Counted from the first letter of the stretch, positions 17,454 through 26,219 are shown. The stretch: DNA of 64,000 nt from Streptomyces sp. NBC_00483 (GCF_036013745.1 NZ_CP107880.1:2604001-2668000), one strand, 5' to 3'. A program made the numbers and translations. The notes: a model not told the origin generated them from the letters alone.

Positions 17454-18811
17454 CCGACACCACCACATCTCCCGCCGCTCCCGCCGCGAGTGACTCCGGG
17501 CGCGCCCATCTCGAGCGGATCGCCAGGCGAGCGGCCGACGCCGCGGCCTCGGCGCCCGCCTGGTCCTCCCCGTACGAGGGGGCGGGCCCCGAGGTGCACG
17601 CCCGGATCGACGCCGAAGTCGAGGACCTCGGCGCGGAGTTGCTCGGCCTCGGCCACGCCCTGCACGCCGACCCCGAGCCGGGCTTCGAGGAGCATCGCGC
17701 CGTCGCCCGCGTCGCCGACCTGCTGCGGGCCCACGGCGTCACGGCACAGGTCGGGGTGCACGAACTACCCACGGCGCTGCGGGCGTCGGCCGGTTCGGGC
17801 GGCGGCCCGACCGTGGCGGTGCTGGCCGAGTACGACGCGCTGCCCGGCATCGGTCACGGCTGCGGGCACCACATCATCTGCGCCGCGGCCGTCGGCGCCT
17901 TCCTCGCGCTGGTCCCCGTCCTGGAGCGGACCGGCGGCACGGCCGTGCTGCTCGGCACGCCCGCCGAGGAGAACGGCACCGGCAAGGAACTCCTCGCCCG
18001 CGCCGGGGCGTTCGACGGGATCGACGCCGCCGTGATGATCCACCCCTCGTCGGGGCCCGACCTCTCCGACGCGCCCTTCCTCGGCCTTCGCGAGGTGGTC
18101 GTCGAGTACACGGGGCTCGCCGCCCACGCCTCCGCCGCACCGTTCATGGGCCGCAACGCCCTGGACGCGGTGGTCGCCGCCTACCAGGGGGTCGCCGCGC
18201 TGCGTCAGCACATCCTCCCGGACGACCGGGTGCACGGCGTGATCACCGACGGCGGCTCGCGCCCCAACGTCGTGCCCGAGCGCGCGGCGGCCCATTTCTA
18301 TCTGCGGGCCGCCACTGTGGAGTCGCTTGCGGAGCTCTCCGACCGGGTCCAGCGGATCTTCGAGGGCGCCGCGGCGATGACCGGCACGACCGTCACCACC
18401 CGCTGGGACGACTGCCCGCCCTGTGTCCCCGTCCGGCACAACGACGTCCTCGCGGCGCGTTTCGCCCAGCACCTGACGAGCCGGGGCCGCACGGTGCTGC
18501 CCGGCAGCGCCGCGCCGGACTCCGCCCGCGGCTCCACGGACCTGGGCAACGTCAGCGTCCGCATCCCGGCCATCCATCCCATGCTGTCCGTCGCCCCGGC
18601 CGGAACGGCCCTGCACACCGCCGACTTCGCGGCGTGCGCGCGGGGCGCGGAGGCCGACCGGGCGGTCCTCGACGGCGCGGCGGCACTGGCCCGCACGGCC
18701 GCGGACCATCTCGCGGACGCATCCCTACGGGCAGCGGTGGAAAGGGAGTTCGCGGAGGCGGGCGGCGCCCTGGACGTCCCGAAACTGCTGTCCGCTCCGG
18801 CGTCTTCCTGA
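17450..18811 (+). CDS. M20-family amidohydrolase (AbgB/aminoacylase type)
   Basis: A 453-residue cytoplasmic dinuclear-zinc amidohydrolase with M20 dimerisation domain. Metal-site motifs are VLAEYDALPGIGHGCGHH and the catalytic GTPAEENGTGKELLA; the lid domain begins near VVVEYTGLAAHASAAP. It is closest in pattern to p-aminobenzoyl-glutamate hydrolase subunit and N-acyl amino acid hydrolases. Translation is coupled to the upstream MHS transporter by an ATGA overlap, so it probably cleaves the imported compound. The same EYDALPG and HGCGHS pattern recurs in the Tat-exported paralogue at 35208. Confidence 0.88.
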   Translation: MTDTTTSPAAPAASDSGRAHLERIARRAADAAASAPAWSSPYEGAGPEVHARIDAEVEDLGAELLGLGHALHADPEPGFEEHRAVARVADLLRAHGVTAQVGVHELPTALRASAGSGGGPTVAVLAEYDALPGIGHGCGHHIICAAAVGAFLALVPVLERTGGTAVLLGTPAEENGTGKELLARAGAFDGIDAAVMIHPSSGPDLSDAPFLGLREVVVEYTGLAAHASAAPFMGRNALDAVVAAYQGVAALRQHILPDDRVHGVITDGGSRPNVVPERAAAHFYLRAATVESLAELSDRVQRIFEGAAAMTGTTVTTRWDDCPPCVPVRHNDVLAARFAQHLTSRGRTVLPGSAAPDSARGSTDLGNVSVRIPAIHPMLSVAPAGTALHTADFAACARGAEADRAVLDGAAALARTAADHLADASLRAAVEREFAEAGGALDVPKLLSAPASS

Positions 18812-18830
18812 CCCCGTCACGCTGCCCCCG

Positions 18831-19121
18831 TCACACCACCGGTTTGAACGGGTCGTGGTCCGCCAGGATCTTCTCCAGGCGGGCCTGGTCGACGCGGCTC
18901 ACGATCTGGCCCGCCTCCTGGCGGTCCCTGATCACCTTGGCCAGTGTGAACGCCGAGGTCGTGAGGTAGAGGACGGCGATCGCCAGGAACGCGCGGATCC
19001 AGCCGCTGACGTCGAGGCTGTAGATGCCGATGGCCGTCGCGGTGAGAGCGACGACGAAGGATGCGACGGCCTGTCCGTAGAAGGCCACGGTGTTCTGCTG
19101 CTTGACCGGTGTGTCACTCAT
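18831..19121 (-). CDS. YiaA/YiaB-family small inner membrane protein
   Basis: A 96-residue membrane protein with two transmembrane segments (AVASFVVALTATAIGIYSL and AFLAIAVLYLTTSAFTLA) and a short charged tail, the architecture of the YiaA/YiaB family. The conserved KQQNTVAFYGQAVASF N terminus fits the family. Function is unknown. The ATG is chosen over an upstream in-frame codon because the conserved sequence starts there. It is monocistronic, downstream of the acyl-CoA dehydrogenase on the same strand with a 61-base gap. Confidence 0.82.
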   Translation of the reverse strand: MSDTPVKQQNTVAFYGQAVASFVVALTATAIGIYSLDVSGWIRAFLAIAVLYLTTSAFTLAKVIRDRQEAGQIVSRVDQARLEKILADHDPFKPVV

Positions 19122-19182
19122 GCCGCACAGCATGGAGCGGATGGGGTCGTGGCCCCATCCGCTCCCGTACTCAACTGCGTAC

Positions 19183-20334
19183 TCAGAACGCCGAGACACC
19201 CGTCAGCGCGCGGCCGATGATCAGCTTCTGGATCTGGCTCGTGCCCTCGTAGAGGGTCATGACGCGGGCGTCGCGCAGCAGCTTGCCGACGGGGTACTCG
19301 TCGATGTAGCCGTAGCCGCCGAAGACCTGGAGGGCGTTGTTCGCCGCGCGGACCGCCGCCTCGGACGCGAACAGCTTCGCCTTGGACGCCGCCGTCGCGA
19401 AGTCCTCGCCGCGGTCGATGAGATCGGCGACGCGCCAGGTAAGCAGCCGGGCCGCGTCCACGTCGACGGAGATGTCCGAGATCAGCTCCTGCACCAGCTG
19501 GTACGAGGCGATGGACTTGCCGAACTGCTCGCGCTCGCCCGCGTATCCGACGGCCGCGTCGAGGGCGGCCTGGGCTATGCCCACGCAGCCTGCGGCCACC
19601 GACATCCGGCCCTTGGCGAGCGCGGACATGGCGATCGAGAAGCCCTTGCCCTCCGGGCCCATCAGCGCGGAAGCCGGCACGCGGACGTCCTCCAGGACCA
19701 GCTCGGCCGTGGTCTGGCCGCGCAGGCCGAGCTTGCCGTGGATGGTGTTGCGGGTCAGGCCCGGGGTGTCGGTCGGGACCAGGAAGGCGGAGATACCCTT
19801 GTGGCCCGGGGTGTCGTTGGTGCGGGCAAAGAGAAGGACGACATCGGCCCACGTGCCGTTGGTGATGAAGATCTTGGTGCCGTTGATCACGTAGTCGTCG
19901 CCGTCGCGGACGGCACGCGTCTGGAGATCGGCCGGGTTCGAGCCGTGGCCCGGCTCCGTGAGACCGAAGCAGCCGAGCGCCTCGCCGGCCGTCAGCCGCG
20001 GGATCCAGTGCCGCTTCTGCTCCTCGCTCGCCCACTGCTGGATCGGCTTGGTGACCAGGCCGAGGGAGACCGAGACGATGCCGCGCACCGACGAGTCCCC
20101 GCGCCCCAGCTCCTCCGTGACCAGCGTGTACGCGAGGTGGTCGCCGCCCGAGCCGCCGTACTCCTCGTCGATGGTCAGGCCCAGGAAGCCGACCTCGCCG
20201 AGCTTCTTGACGATGCCCCGGTCGACCTCCTCGGACCGGTCCCACGCCACCACGTTCGGCGCGATCTCGCGGTCCACGAAGTCCTTGGCGAGCCGGCGCA
20301 CCGCCGTCTGCTCCTCGCTCAGCTCCAGGTTCAT
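19183..20334 (-). CDS. acyl-CoA dehydrogenase
   Basis: A 383-residue FAD flavoenzyme catalysing alpha,beta-desaturation of an acyl-CoA. It shows the three-domain pattern: N-terminal helices (LSEEQTAVRRLAKDFVDREIAPNV), the beta domain signature CFGLTEPGHGSNPADLQTRA and ITNGTWADVVLLFA, and the C-terminal domain with QVFGGYGYIDEYPVGKLLRD and the catalytic Glu in TLYEGTSQIQ at about residue 362. That Glu position is the short/branched-chain arrangement (butyryl-CoA type). ATG at 20334 has GGGAG six bases upstream. A TetR gene is divergent, and a TAGC-N3-GCTAGTTT palindrome lies between them. Confidence 0.93.
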   Translation of the reverse strand: MNLELSEEQTAVRRLAKDFVDREIAPNVVAWDRSEEVDRGIVKKLGEVGFLGLTIDEEYGGSGGDHLAYTLVTEELGRGDSSVRGIVSVSLGLVTKPIQQWASEEQKRHWIPRLTAGEALGCFGLTEPGHGSNPADLQTRAVRDGDDYVINGTKIFITNGTWADVVLLFARTNDTPGHKGISAFLVPTDTPGLTRNTIHGKLGLRGQTTAELVLEDVRVPASALMGPEGKGFSIAMSALAKGRMSVAAGCVGIAQAALDAAVGYAGEREQFGKSIASYQLVQELISDISVDVDAARLLTWRVADLIDRGEDFATAASKAKLFASEAAVRAANNALQVFGGYGYIDEYPVGKLLRDARVMTLYEGTSQIQKLIIGRALTGVSAF

Positions 20335-20368
20335 GGCCACTCCCGCGTGAATCGAATCGTAAAGCAGT

Positions 20369-20387
20369 TAATTAGCACTGCTAGTTT
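20369..20387. promoter_or_regulatory. TetR-type operator, acyl-CoA dehydrogenase/tetR intergenic
   Basis: TAATTAGC-ACT-GCTAGTTT: TAGC and GCTA arms with a 3-bp spacer, between the divergent acyl-CoA dehydrogenase and TetR genes. The right arm GCTAGTTT is identical to that of the perfect palindrome at 24936-24954, upstream of the alcohol dehydrogenase gene. Confidence 0.65.
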
Positions 20388-20414
20388 TTGGCTTGCAGCC
20401 CTACTATGTGCCGC

Positions 20415-21065
20415 ATGGCCCGACCGCGCAAGCCCCTCCTGAGCAGAGATCGCATCGTCGACGCGGCCCGCGCCCTCGTCGACACCGAGGGCCTCGCCGC
20501 CGTCTCGACGCGTCGACTCGCCGCCGAGCTCGGGGTGAGCGGGCCCTCCCTGTACAACCACTTCCGCACGAAGGACCAGATCCTGGAGGCGGTCGCCGAC
20601 TCGGTGAGCGCGCAGGTCGACCTGTCGATGTTCGACACGGACGACGGGCGGGACTGGCGCACCGCGCTGCACGACTGGGCCGTCTCCTACCGGGCGGCGC
20701 TGCGCGCGCACCCGAACATCGTCCCGGTGCTCGCGCAGGGCCCCGGCCGCCGCCCGGCCGGACTGCGGCTCGCCGACGCGGTGTTCGGCTCGATGGTCGA
20801 CGCCGGGTGGCCGCCGCCGCAGGCCACGTCCATCGGCGCGCTCATGCGGTACTTCGTGACGGGATCCGCGCTCGGCTCGTTCGCGGGCGGCTTCCCCGAC
20901 GACGAGGCGGCGTACGACCCCGCCGACTATCCGCACCTCGGCCAGGCGCATCTGCTCGCCGAGCGACAGGAGATCGTCGACGACCGGGCCTTCGAGACGG
21001 GGCTCACGGCGCTGCTCGACGGGCTCGCGGTGCAGTACGAGCAGGTGGCGGCGGGGACGCACTGA
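20415..21065 (+). CDS. TetR-family regulator
   Basis: A 216-residue repressor. The helix-turn-helix spans about residues 10-58 (RDRIVDAARALVDTEGLAAVSTRRLA, GVSGPSLYNHFRTKDQILEAV) and the C-terminal half resembles the TetR_C ligand-binding domain. No clear ribosome site precedes the ATG, so the mRNA may be leaderless. It is divergent from the acyl-CoA dehydrogenase with a shared palindrome between. A better copy of that palindrome lies before the alcohol dehydrogenase at 23802-24884, suggesting a small regulon in acyl-CoA or alcohol metabolism. Its stop codon is the first base group of a 25-bp tandem repeat. Confidence 0.88.
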   Translation: MARPRKPLLSRDRIVDAARALVDTEGLAAVSTRRLAAELGVSGPSLYNHFRTKDQILEAVADSVSAQVDLSMFDTDDGRDWRTALHDWAVSYRAALRAHPNIVPVLAQGPGRRPAGLRLADAVFGSMVDAGWPPPQATSIGALMRYFVTGSALGSFAGGFPDDEAAYDPADYPHLGQAHLLAERQEIVDDRAFETGLTALLDGLAVQYEQVAAGTH

Positions 21066-21164
21066 TATTTCGGCAGCCCACCGGCCGCTGACGTATCGGC
21101 AGCCATCGACCGCTGTCGTATCGGCAGCCACCGACCGCTGACGTATCGGCGGCCGCCGAAGCGT
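21065..21164. repeat. 25-bp tandem repeat, four units
   Basis: Four imperfect 25-base units (consensus GACGTATCGGCAGCCACCGACCGCT split around positions 21090, 21115 and 21140) start at the TetR stop codon and fill the gap to the next gene. Units 1, 2 and 4 carry TGA on the coding strand. There are no spacers, so it is not a CRISPR array. Confidence 0.85.
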
Positions 21165-21184
21165 GCCGGGGTCATCCTTGACGC

Positions 21185-21946
21185 ATGGCCGCCTCGAAGG
21201 AACCCGGCGCTCCGCGCCTCGCCGCCCTCGCCTCGCTGATCGCCGACGAGACGCGGGCCGCCTGCCTGCTCGCGCTGCTCGACGGCCGGGCGTGGACGGC
21301 GGGCGAGCTGGCGCGGCACGCGGGCGTCGCGGCGTCGACCGCGAGCGAGCACCTCGGCAAGCTCGTCGCGGGCGGGCTGCTCGCCGAGGAGCGGCAGGGC
21401 CGCCACCGGTATCTGCGGCTCGCCGACGCGCAGGTCGCGCAGCTCCTGGAGGGCCTCGCCGGGTACGCCGTGCCGGACGGAGGCGAGCGGCCTCCCACAC
21501 TGCGGGCCGCGTCGGCGCGGACCGCGATGGCCCGCGGGCGGACCTGTTACGACCACCTGGCGGGCCGGCTCGGGATCACGGTCACCGACGCGATGGTCGA
21601 GCGGGGGCTGCTGCGGGCCGACGCCGAATCCGGCGGATTGGGCGGATTGGGCGGATCCGGCGACTCCCCTACTCCCTCCACCTTCGCGCTCACCGACGCC
21701 GGGCACGGCTGGTTCCGGACGCTCGGGGCACCGCTGGAGCCCGGACCGCGGCGGCCGCTGACGCGCGGCTGCCTCGACTGGACGGAGCGCCGTCTCCACC
21801 TCGCAGGACGGGCGGGCGCCGCGCTGTGCGCCCACGCCTTCGCGGCCGGCTGGGTCGAGCGGGTCGGCTCCGAGCGGGCGGTGCGGGTGACCGGGGCCGG
21901 GGAGCGGGCGCTGCGGGCCGAGCTGGGAGTGACGGCGCCGCGCTGA
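21185..21946 (+). CDS. ArsR-type winged-helix regulator
   Basis: A 253-residue regulator with an ArsR-like winged helix at about residues 10-85 (LIADETRAACLLALLDGRAWTAGELARHAGVAASTASEHLGKLVAGGLLAEE, split here by the beta wing GRHRYLRLAD). A longer C-terminal region contains GRTCYDHLAGRLGITVTDAMVERGL, typical of the large ArsR-like regulators of actinobacteria. The usual metal-binding Cys of ArsR/SmtB (CVC) is not present, so it probably senses something other than a metal. A Gly-Gly-Leu repeat near residue 145 is encoded by short tandem repeats. It precedes the urea transporter by about 100 bases. Confidence 0.82.
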   Translation: MAASKEPGAPRLAALASLIADETRAACLLALLDGRAWTAGELARHAGVAASTASEHLGKLVAGGLLAEERQGRHRYLRLADAQVAQLLEGLAGYAVPDGGERPPTLRAASARTAMARGRTCYDHLAGRLGITVTDAMVERGLLRADAESGGLGGLGGSGDSPTPSTFALTDAGHGWFRTLGAPLEPGPRRPLTRGCLDWTERRLHLAGRAGAALCAHAFAAGWVERVGSERAVRVTGAGERALRAELGVTAPR

Positions 21947-22052
21947 GCGGGCGCCGTGGCGCGTTCCCGCCCCCGCCCGGGATCTTCCCCGGAAGTAGCT
22001 GTAGCGTACATTCGCCGGGCCGGGAAACATCTTCGTAACACGGGAGCGGCGC

Positions 22053-23045
22053 ATGGCGCAGACGGTGGATGCCGCGATTCACCAGGAAATCGGGCAGAGT
22101 TGGGCGACTGGTTGTAGACAGTTCGCGCTGCGCGTGCTGCGCGGGATCGGGCAGGTGACGTTCCTGCCGCGCGCGCTCACCGGCGCACTGTTCGCCGCGG
22201 CCCTGTTCTCCGCCGGGTGGGAGTACGGGCTCTACGGGGTCGGGGGCGCGGCCGTCGGCACGCTGGTCGCGGCGCTGCTCGGCGTGGAGAAGGAGCGGCT
22301 CACGCTCGGCATGGAGGGCTTCAACGCCTGCCTCGTGGGCGTGAGTTGTGCCGTCTTCCTCAACCCCGACCAGCTGTCCTCGGTGCTCGTGGCCCTGCTC
22401 GGCTGCGCCGCGGCGACCGTGGCCACCGCCGCCGCGGGGCGGGCCCTCGGGGCGTGGGGGCTGCCCGCCCTGACGCTGCCGTTCTGCCTCGTGGCGAGCG
22501 TCATCACGCTGGCCGCGCCCGGGTTCGCGCGGGTGTGGACCGGCGGGGGCGGCATCGCCGCGTTCCCGCAGGCGGTGTCCGGGGCCAGGACAGGACTCCA
22601 ACTCGACGATGCCGTGCGGGGGTTCTTCGCCGGATTCGGCCAGATCTTCCTGATGCCGCAGTGGTACGCGGGGGCCCTGGTGCTCGCCGGGCTGCTGGTG
22701 GCCGGGCCGCGGGTCGCGGGCGTGGCCTGCCTCGGGAACGTCGCGGGCATGGCGACCGCGTGGGCCCTCGGCGAGCCCGCCGCGCAGCTGGCCGACGGCA
22801 CGTCCGCGTACAACGCGGTGCTGGTCGCGCTCGCGCTCTGCGGGGTGTTCCTCGAGGGCACGCGGCGTACGGTGCCGTATGCCGTGGCGGGGGCGGTCGC
22901 CGCGACGGTGTGCGCGCCTGCGTTCGGTGCCTTGGCGGCGCCGGTGGGCGGCCACATGTTCACGTGGCCGTTCGCACTGACGACGTTGGTGTTCCTCGTG
23001 GCGGCGCGTTCGTTTCCCCGGTTGGTGTCACCAGGGGCGGCCTGA
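22053..23045 (+). CDS. urea transporter (UT family)
   Basis: A 330-residue channel-like urea permease with two homologous halves of five helices each. The family mark is the repeated GFNACLVG and AYNAVLVALALCG loops (LPxxTxPF-type region appears as LPALTLPFC), which line the selectivity filter. The protein is close to the usual bacterial length of about 330 residues. It sits alone; no urease genes are in the window. The ArsR-type gene just upstream could control it. The 3' end is followed by the palindromic repeat at 23079-23160, likely its terminator. Confidence 0.88.
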   Translation: MAQTVDAAIHQEIGQSWATGCRQFALRVLRGIGQVTFLPRALTGALFAAALFSAGWEYGLYGVGGAAVGTLVAALLGVEKERLTLGMEGFNACLVGVSCAVFLNPDQLSSVLVALLGCAAATVATAAAGRALGAWGLPALTLPFCLVASVITLAAPGFARVWTGGGGIAAFPQAVSGARTGLQLDDAVRGFFAGFGQIFLMPQWYAGALVLAGLLVAGPRVAGVACLGNVAGMATAWALGEPAAQLADGTSAYNAVLVALALCGVFLEGTRRTVPYAVAGAVAATVCAPAFGALAAPVGGHMFTWPFALTTLVFLVAARSFPRLVSPGAA

Positions 23046-23078
23046 GTTCCGTCTCGCGGGGTCCGTGGTGACGCTCTC

Positions 23079-23160
23079 GGGGCTCCGCCCCGGACCCCGC
23101 TGGGGATCGGCATATCCAGCCCCGCCGGCGTTTGAGGCGCGGGGTACGGGGCGGAGCCCC
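23079..23160. repeat. Streptomyces palindromic intergenic element, full copy
   Basis: GGGGCTCCGCCCC at 23079-23091 pairs with GGGGCGGAGCCCC at 23148-23160; inside lies CAGCCCCGCCGGCGTTTGAG, continuing to GGCGCGGGG. The element sits behind the urea transporter and can fold into a long hairpin, so it probably ends transcription. Partial copies are at 31306-31350 and 56932-56975 in this window. Confidence 0.85.
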
Positions 23161-23166
23161 GATCCT

Positions 23167-23649
23167 TTAAGCCGACTCGAGCGCGGCGACGTCCAGTTTG
23201 CCCATCTTCATCATCGCGGCCAGCACCCTCGCGGCCCGCGCCTCGTCCGGGTCGGCGAGGAGTTCGACGAGCCGGCGCGGAACGATCTGCCAGGACAGCC
23301 CGAACTTGTCCTTGCACCAGCCGCACGGCCCGCCCTCGCCGCCGTCCGCCGTGATCCGCTCCCACAGCCGGTCGACCTCGGCCTGGTCGGCGCAGTCGAC
23401 GGAGAGCGAGACCGCTTCGTTGAACTTGAACTCGGGGCCGCCGTTCAGCGCCTGGTACTCGTTGCCCGCGAGCCGGAACTCCATGGTGAGGACGGAGCCG
23501 GGCACACCGGGCCCCTCCTTGCCCCAGCGCTGGACCTCCAGGATCTCGGAGTCGGAACCGGGGAAGAGCGACATGTAGAAGTCGACGGCTTCCTCGGCCT
23601 TGCCGTCGAACCACAGACAGGGGCGGATCTTCTGAGCGGTGGCGGGCAT
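23167..23649 (-). CDS. PhnB-like VOC superfamily protein
   Basis: A 160-residue glyoxalase/bleomycin-resistance-fold protein of the PhnB or 3-demethylubiquinone methyltransferase-like group. Family marks are KIRPCLWFDGKAEEAVDFY at the start, MEFRLAGNEYQALNGGPEF, AVSLSVDCADQAEVDRLWE and the C-terminal CGWCKDKFGLSWQIVP. The biochemical role of this group is mostly unknown despite database names. It is a single gene with its own start, convergent with the urea transporter. Confidence 0.85.
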   Translation of the reverse strand: MPATAQKIRPCLWFDGKAEEAVDFYMSLFPGSDSEILEVQRWGKEGPGVPGSVLTMEFRLAGNEYQALNGGPEFKFNEAVSLSVDCADQAEVDRLWERITADGGEGGPCGWCKDKFGLSWQIVPRRLVELLADPDEARAARVLAAMMKMGKLDVAALESA

Positions 23650-23741
23650 GGTGGGCCTCCTGGTTCCCGATCCGGCGCGGTGCCGGCCTGTATCAGGCTT
23701 CTCCTTCTACAGACCGGACGCCAGCCGGGAACTCATCGGCC

Positions 23742-23809
23742 GCGGCATCGCCAAAACCGGAGCAACGCCAAGACCGAGGCATCGCCAAAACCGCGGCATC
23801 GCTAAAACA
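23742..23809. repeat. 17-bp tandem repeat, four units, spanning the adh stop
   Basis: Units 23742-23758, 23759-23775, 23776-23792 and 23793-23809 follow the pattern GCGGCATCGCCAAAACC. The last unit carries the alcohol dehydrogenase stop codon (23802-23804), so the array grew from the 3' end of that gene. Confidence 0.85.
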
Positions 23810-24884
23810 CGACGAGCGCCCGGCCGCCCTTGCCCGCCACCATGTTGTCGAACGCCGCCGGGATCCCGTCCAGCGCGATCCGCTCGGTCACGAGCGTGCT
23901 CAGGTCGAGGCGGCCCTCGCGGATGTGCTCGGCGAGCACCGGGAGGTCCTGGGCCGGGTCGCAGTTGCCGTAGACGCAGCCGGACAGCGTGCGGCCCCAG
24001 TGGAAGATCTCCAGGGCGTTGAAGGTGACCTGCTGGTCCTTGCCGCCGATGCCGACGACGGTGGTGCGGCCGCCGCGCCGGGTGGACTCCCAGGCGGTAC
24101 GGATCGTGACGGCGCGGCCGACGCACTCCACGGCCACGTCGACGCCCTGCTTGTCCGTGAGCCCGCGGATCTCGCGCGCGGTCGTCTCGGAGGCGACCAC
24201 GTAGTCCGTGGCGCCGGCCGCGCGGGCCAGCGCCTCCTTCTCCGGGGAGACGTCGACCGCGATGATCTTCGAGGCACCCGCGATGCGCGCGGCCTGGAGC
24301 GTGGCGAGGCCGACGCCGCCGACGCCGTACACCGCGACGGTCTCCCCCTCCCGTACGCGGGCGGAGTGGTGCACGGCGCCGTAGCCGGTGAGCACGGCGC
24401 AGCCGAGCAGGGCCGCGTCGATGAGCGGGACGCCGTCCGGCACCGGCAGGACGCAGTTCGCGGCGACGACCGTCTCCTCGGCGAACGCGGCGACGTTCAG
24501 GCCCGGGTGGAGGTCACTGCCGTCGGACGCGCGCTTCGCGTGGATGTTGGCGGCGCCGGTGAGGGCGTTGGCGCACAGCCACACCTCGCCGAGCGTGCAG
24601 GCGTGGCAGCTGCCGCAGGAGGGCGCCCAGTTGAGGACGACGCCGTCACCGGGGGCCACGTGCGTGACGCCGTCGCCGACGGAGACGACGGTGCCCGCGC
24701 CCTCGTGGCCGAGGACCGCGGGGACCGGGACCCGCATCGTGCCGTTGGTCAGGGACAGGTCGGAGTGGCAGACACCGGCGGCGGCCAGCCGCACCCGGAC
24801 CTGGCCGGGCCCCGGTTCGGGCAGGTCGATGTCGGCGATCTCCAGCGGGGAGCCGACGGCGGGCAGTACAGCGGCGCGGACCAT
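23802..24884 (-). CDS. zinc-dependent medium-chain alcohol dehydrogenase
   Basis: A 360-residue NAD(P)-dependent alcohol dehydrogenase of the MDR family. Catalytic zinc ligands are C39 (GVCHSD) and H60-E61 (GHEGAG); the structural zinc lobe has four Cys at C90, C93, C96 and C104. The nucleotide-binding GVGGVGLAT lies near residue 180. The substrate may be a primary alcohol or aldehyde adduct; a formaldehyde/mycothiol role is possible but not shown. A perfect TetR-type palindrome lies about 50 bases upstream of the start, matching the site at the acyl-CoA dehydrogenase. It ends inside a 17-bp tandem repeat. Confidence 0.9.
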   Translation of the reverse strand: MVRAAVLPAVGSPLEIADIDLPEPGPGQVRVRLAAAGVCHSDLSLTNGTMRVPVPAVLGHEGAGTVVSVGDGVTHVAPGDGVVLNWAPSCGSCHACTLGEVWLCANALTGAANIHAKRASDGSDLHPGLNVAAFAEETVVAANCVLPVPDGVPLIDAALLGCAVLTGYGAVHHSARVREGETVAVYGVGGVGLATLQAARIAGASKIIAVDVSPEKEALARAAGATDYVVASETTAREIRGLTDKQGVDVAVECVGRAVTIRTAWESTRRGGRTTVVGIGGKDQQVTFNALEIFHWGRTLSGCVYGNCDPAQDLPVLAEHIREGRLDLSTLVTERIALDGIPAAFDNMVAGKGGRALVVF

Positions 24885-24935
24885 GATGAGCACAACTCCC
24901 TGAGCGAGTGCGGGATGTCACGTACGTGCCGATCC

Positions 24936-24954
24936 AAACTAGCGTCGCTAGTTT
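24936..24954. promoter_or_regulatory. perfect TetR-type palindrome upstream of adh
   Basis: AAACTAGCGTCGCTAGTTT: two 8-bp arms and a 3-bp spacer, fully symmetric, 52 bases before the alcohol dehydrogenase start. It shares TAGC-N3-GCTAGTTT with the site between the acyl-CoA dehydrogenase and its divergent TetR. Confidence 0.72.
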
Positions 24955-24984
24955 CCGGGGTCCAGGGGGTACCGGGGTGGAGGC

Positions 24985-26211
24985 TCAGTGCCGCTGGTGA
25001 TCCTTCTCGCGTCGACGGAGGCGCGGAGCCCGTGTCCTCGCCCGCACGGAGCCGCGCCTGTCGCCGCCCCGGACCCCGAGCCCGGCGGCCACGAACAGCA
25101 GCCCGCCCAGCATCACGAACGGCGCCGCCGTACCCGCCACGCCCGCGATCAGGCCCGCCGACGCGGGCGCCGCGACCTGGCCGAGGCGGTTGCCGGTCAG
25201 CCGGAGCGCCAGGGCGGTGGAGCGGGCCTCCGCGGGGGCGGCCTGGACGACCGTGGTCATGGAGAGCGGCTGGCCCACCCCGAGGCAGAAGCCGAGCACG
25301 ATCAGCATCGCGCCGAGCGCCCACACCGGCACGGGCAGCGCGATGCCCGCGCACAGCACCGCCGCGAGCAGGCACGTGGTGGCGATCAGGGCCGTCCTGC
25401 CGAGCCAGTTGATGAGCGGGGTCATGACCAGGCGGCAGGCGACCGTCGCCCCCGCGCGCAGGCTCAGCAGCACGCCGACCACGGACGGCGCGATCCCCCG
25501 GTGCTCGCCCACTACCGGCAGATACGCCGTGAGGATGTCGGTGGCCGACAGGACGGCGAGGCTGATGAAGATGCCGCCGGGCACGCCGCGGGTGCGCAGG
25601 ATGCGGTGCACGGGAACCCGGGAGGCCTCCTTCGTGCGCGAACCCGGCTGCGTACGACGGGACTCGATACGCCATAGCGACGTCACGGCCAGCGCGCAGA
25701 CGCCCGCCGACACGAGGAGCGCGAGCGCGCTCGTACCCACCATGTCGTGGCCGTCGATCAGGGCGCCGGCGGCGATCGGCCCGACGAGCTGGCCGAGGGA
25801 GGCGCCGATGGTGAAGTGGCCGAAGTTCCGGTCCTGGTCCTCGGGCGCGGACTGCCGGGCCACGATCGACTGGGCGCCGATGACGAAGCACAGATGCCCG
25901 AGCCCCATGACACCGCTCCAAGCGGCCATCGACACCAGGCTGTTCGCAAGTCCGCTCATCGCGCACCCACCCGCGATGAGGACGACGCCCACCGGGAGCA
26001 GCGGCGCGCACCGGCCGTGGTCCGTGCGCCGGCCGAGCGGCACGGCGGCGAACAGCGGGAGCAGCGCGTAGACCCCCGCGATGACGCCGACGGCACGCTC
26101 GTCGGCGCCGAGCGCGAGGGCCCGGTAGGAGACCGCGGGCCGCGCCATCGACACCGCCCCCTGCGCGAAGCTGAAGGCGATGACGAGGCGGAGCAGCCAG
26201 GCACGGCTCAT
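24985..26211 (-). CDS. MFS exporter/permease
   Basis: A 408-residue major facilitator protein with about 12 hydrophobic segments and a very basic C-terminal tail (RRGSVRARTRAPRLRRREKD). The loop 2-3 motif appears as PLGRRTDHGRCAPLLP, a degenerate form of the usual GxxxDRxGRR. It resembles drug or sugar efflux proteins, but substrate is unknown. ATG at 26211 is taken because the first helix begins directly after it. It lies between citM-like and adh genes on the same strand, separated from the former by a 17-bp tandem repeat and from the latter by the palindrome. Confidence 0.82.
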   Translation of the reverse strand: MSRAWLLRLVIAFSFAQGAVSMARPAVSYRALALGADERAVGVIAGVYALLPLFAAVPLGRRTDHGRCAPLLPVGVVLIAGGCAMSGLANSLVSMAAWSGVMGLGHLCFVIGAQSIVARQSAPEDQDRNFGHFTIGASLGQLVGPIAAGALIDGHDMVGTSALALLVSAGVCALAVTSLWRIESRRTQPGSRTKEASRVPVHRILRTRGVPGGIFISLAVLSATDILTAYLPVVGEHRGIAPSVVGVLLSLRAGATVACRLVMTPLINWLGRTALIATTCLLAAVLCAGIALPVPVWALGAMLIVLGFCLGVGQPLSMTTVVQAAPAEARSTALALRLTGNRLGQVAAPASAGLIAGVAGTAAPFVMLGGLLFVAAGLGVRGGDRRGSVRARTRAPRLRRREKDHQRH

Positions 26212-26219
26212 GAGGTCAC

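Noticed and set aside
15927..17468. Long minus-strand frame across the MHS transporter
   Set aside because: Antisense shadow rich in His, Arg and Gly; the opposite strand carries the MHS motifs and a ribosome site.
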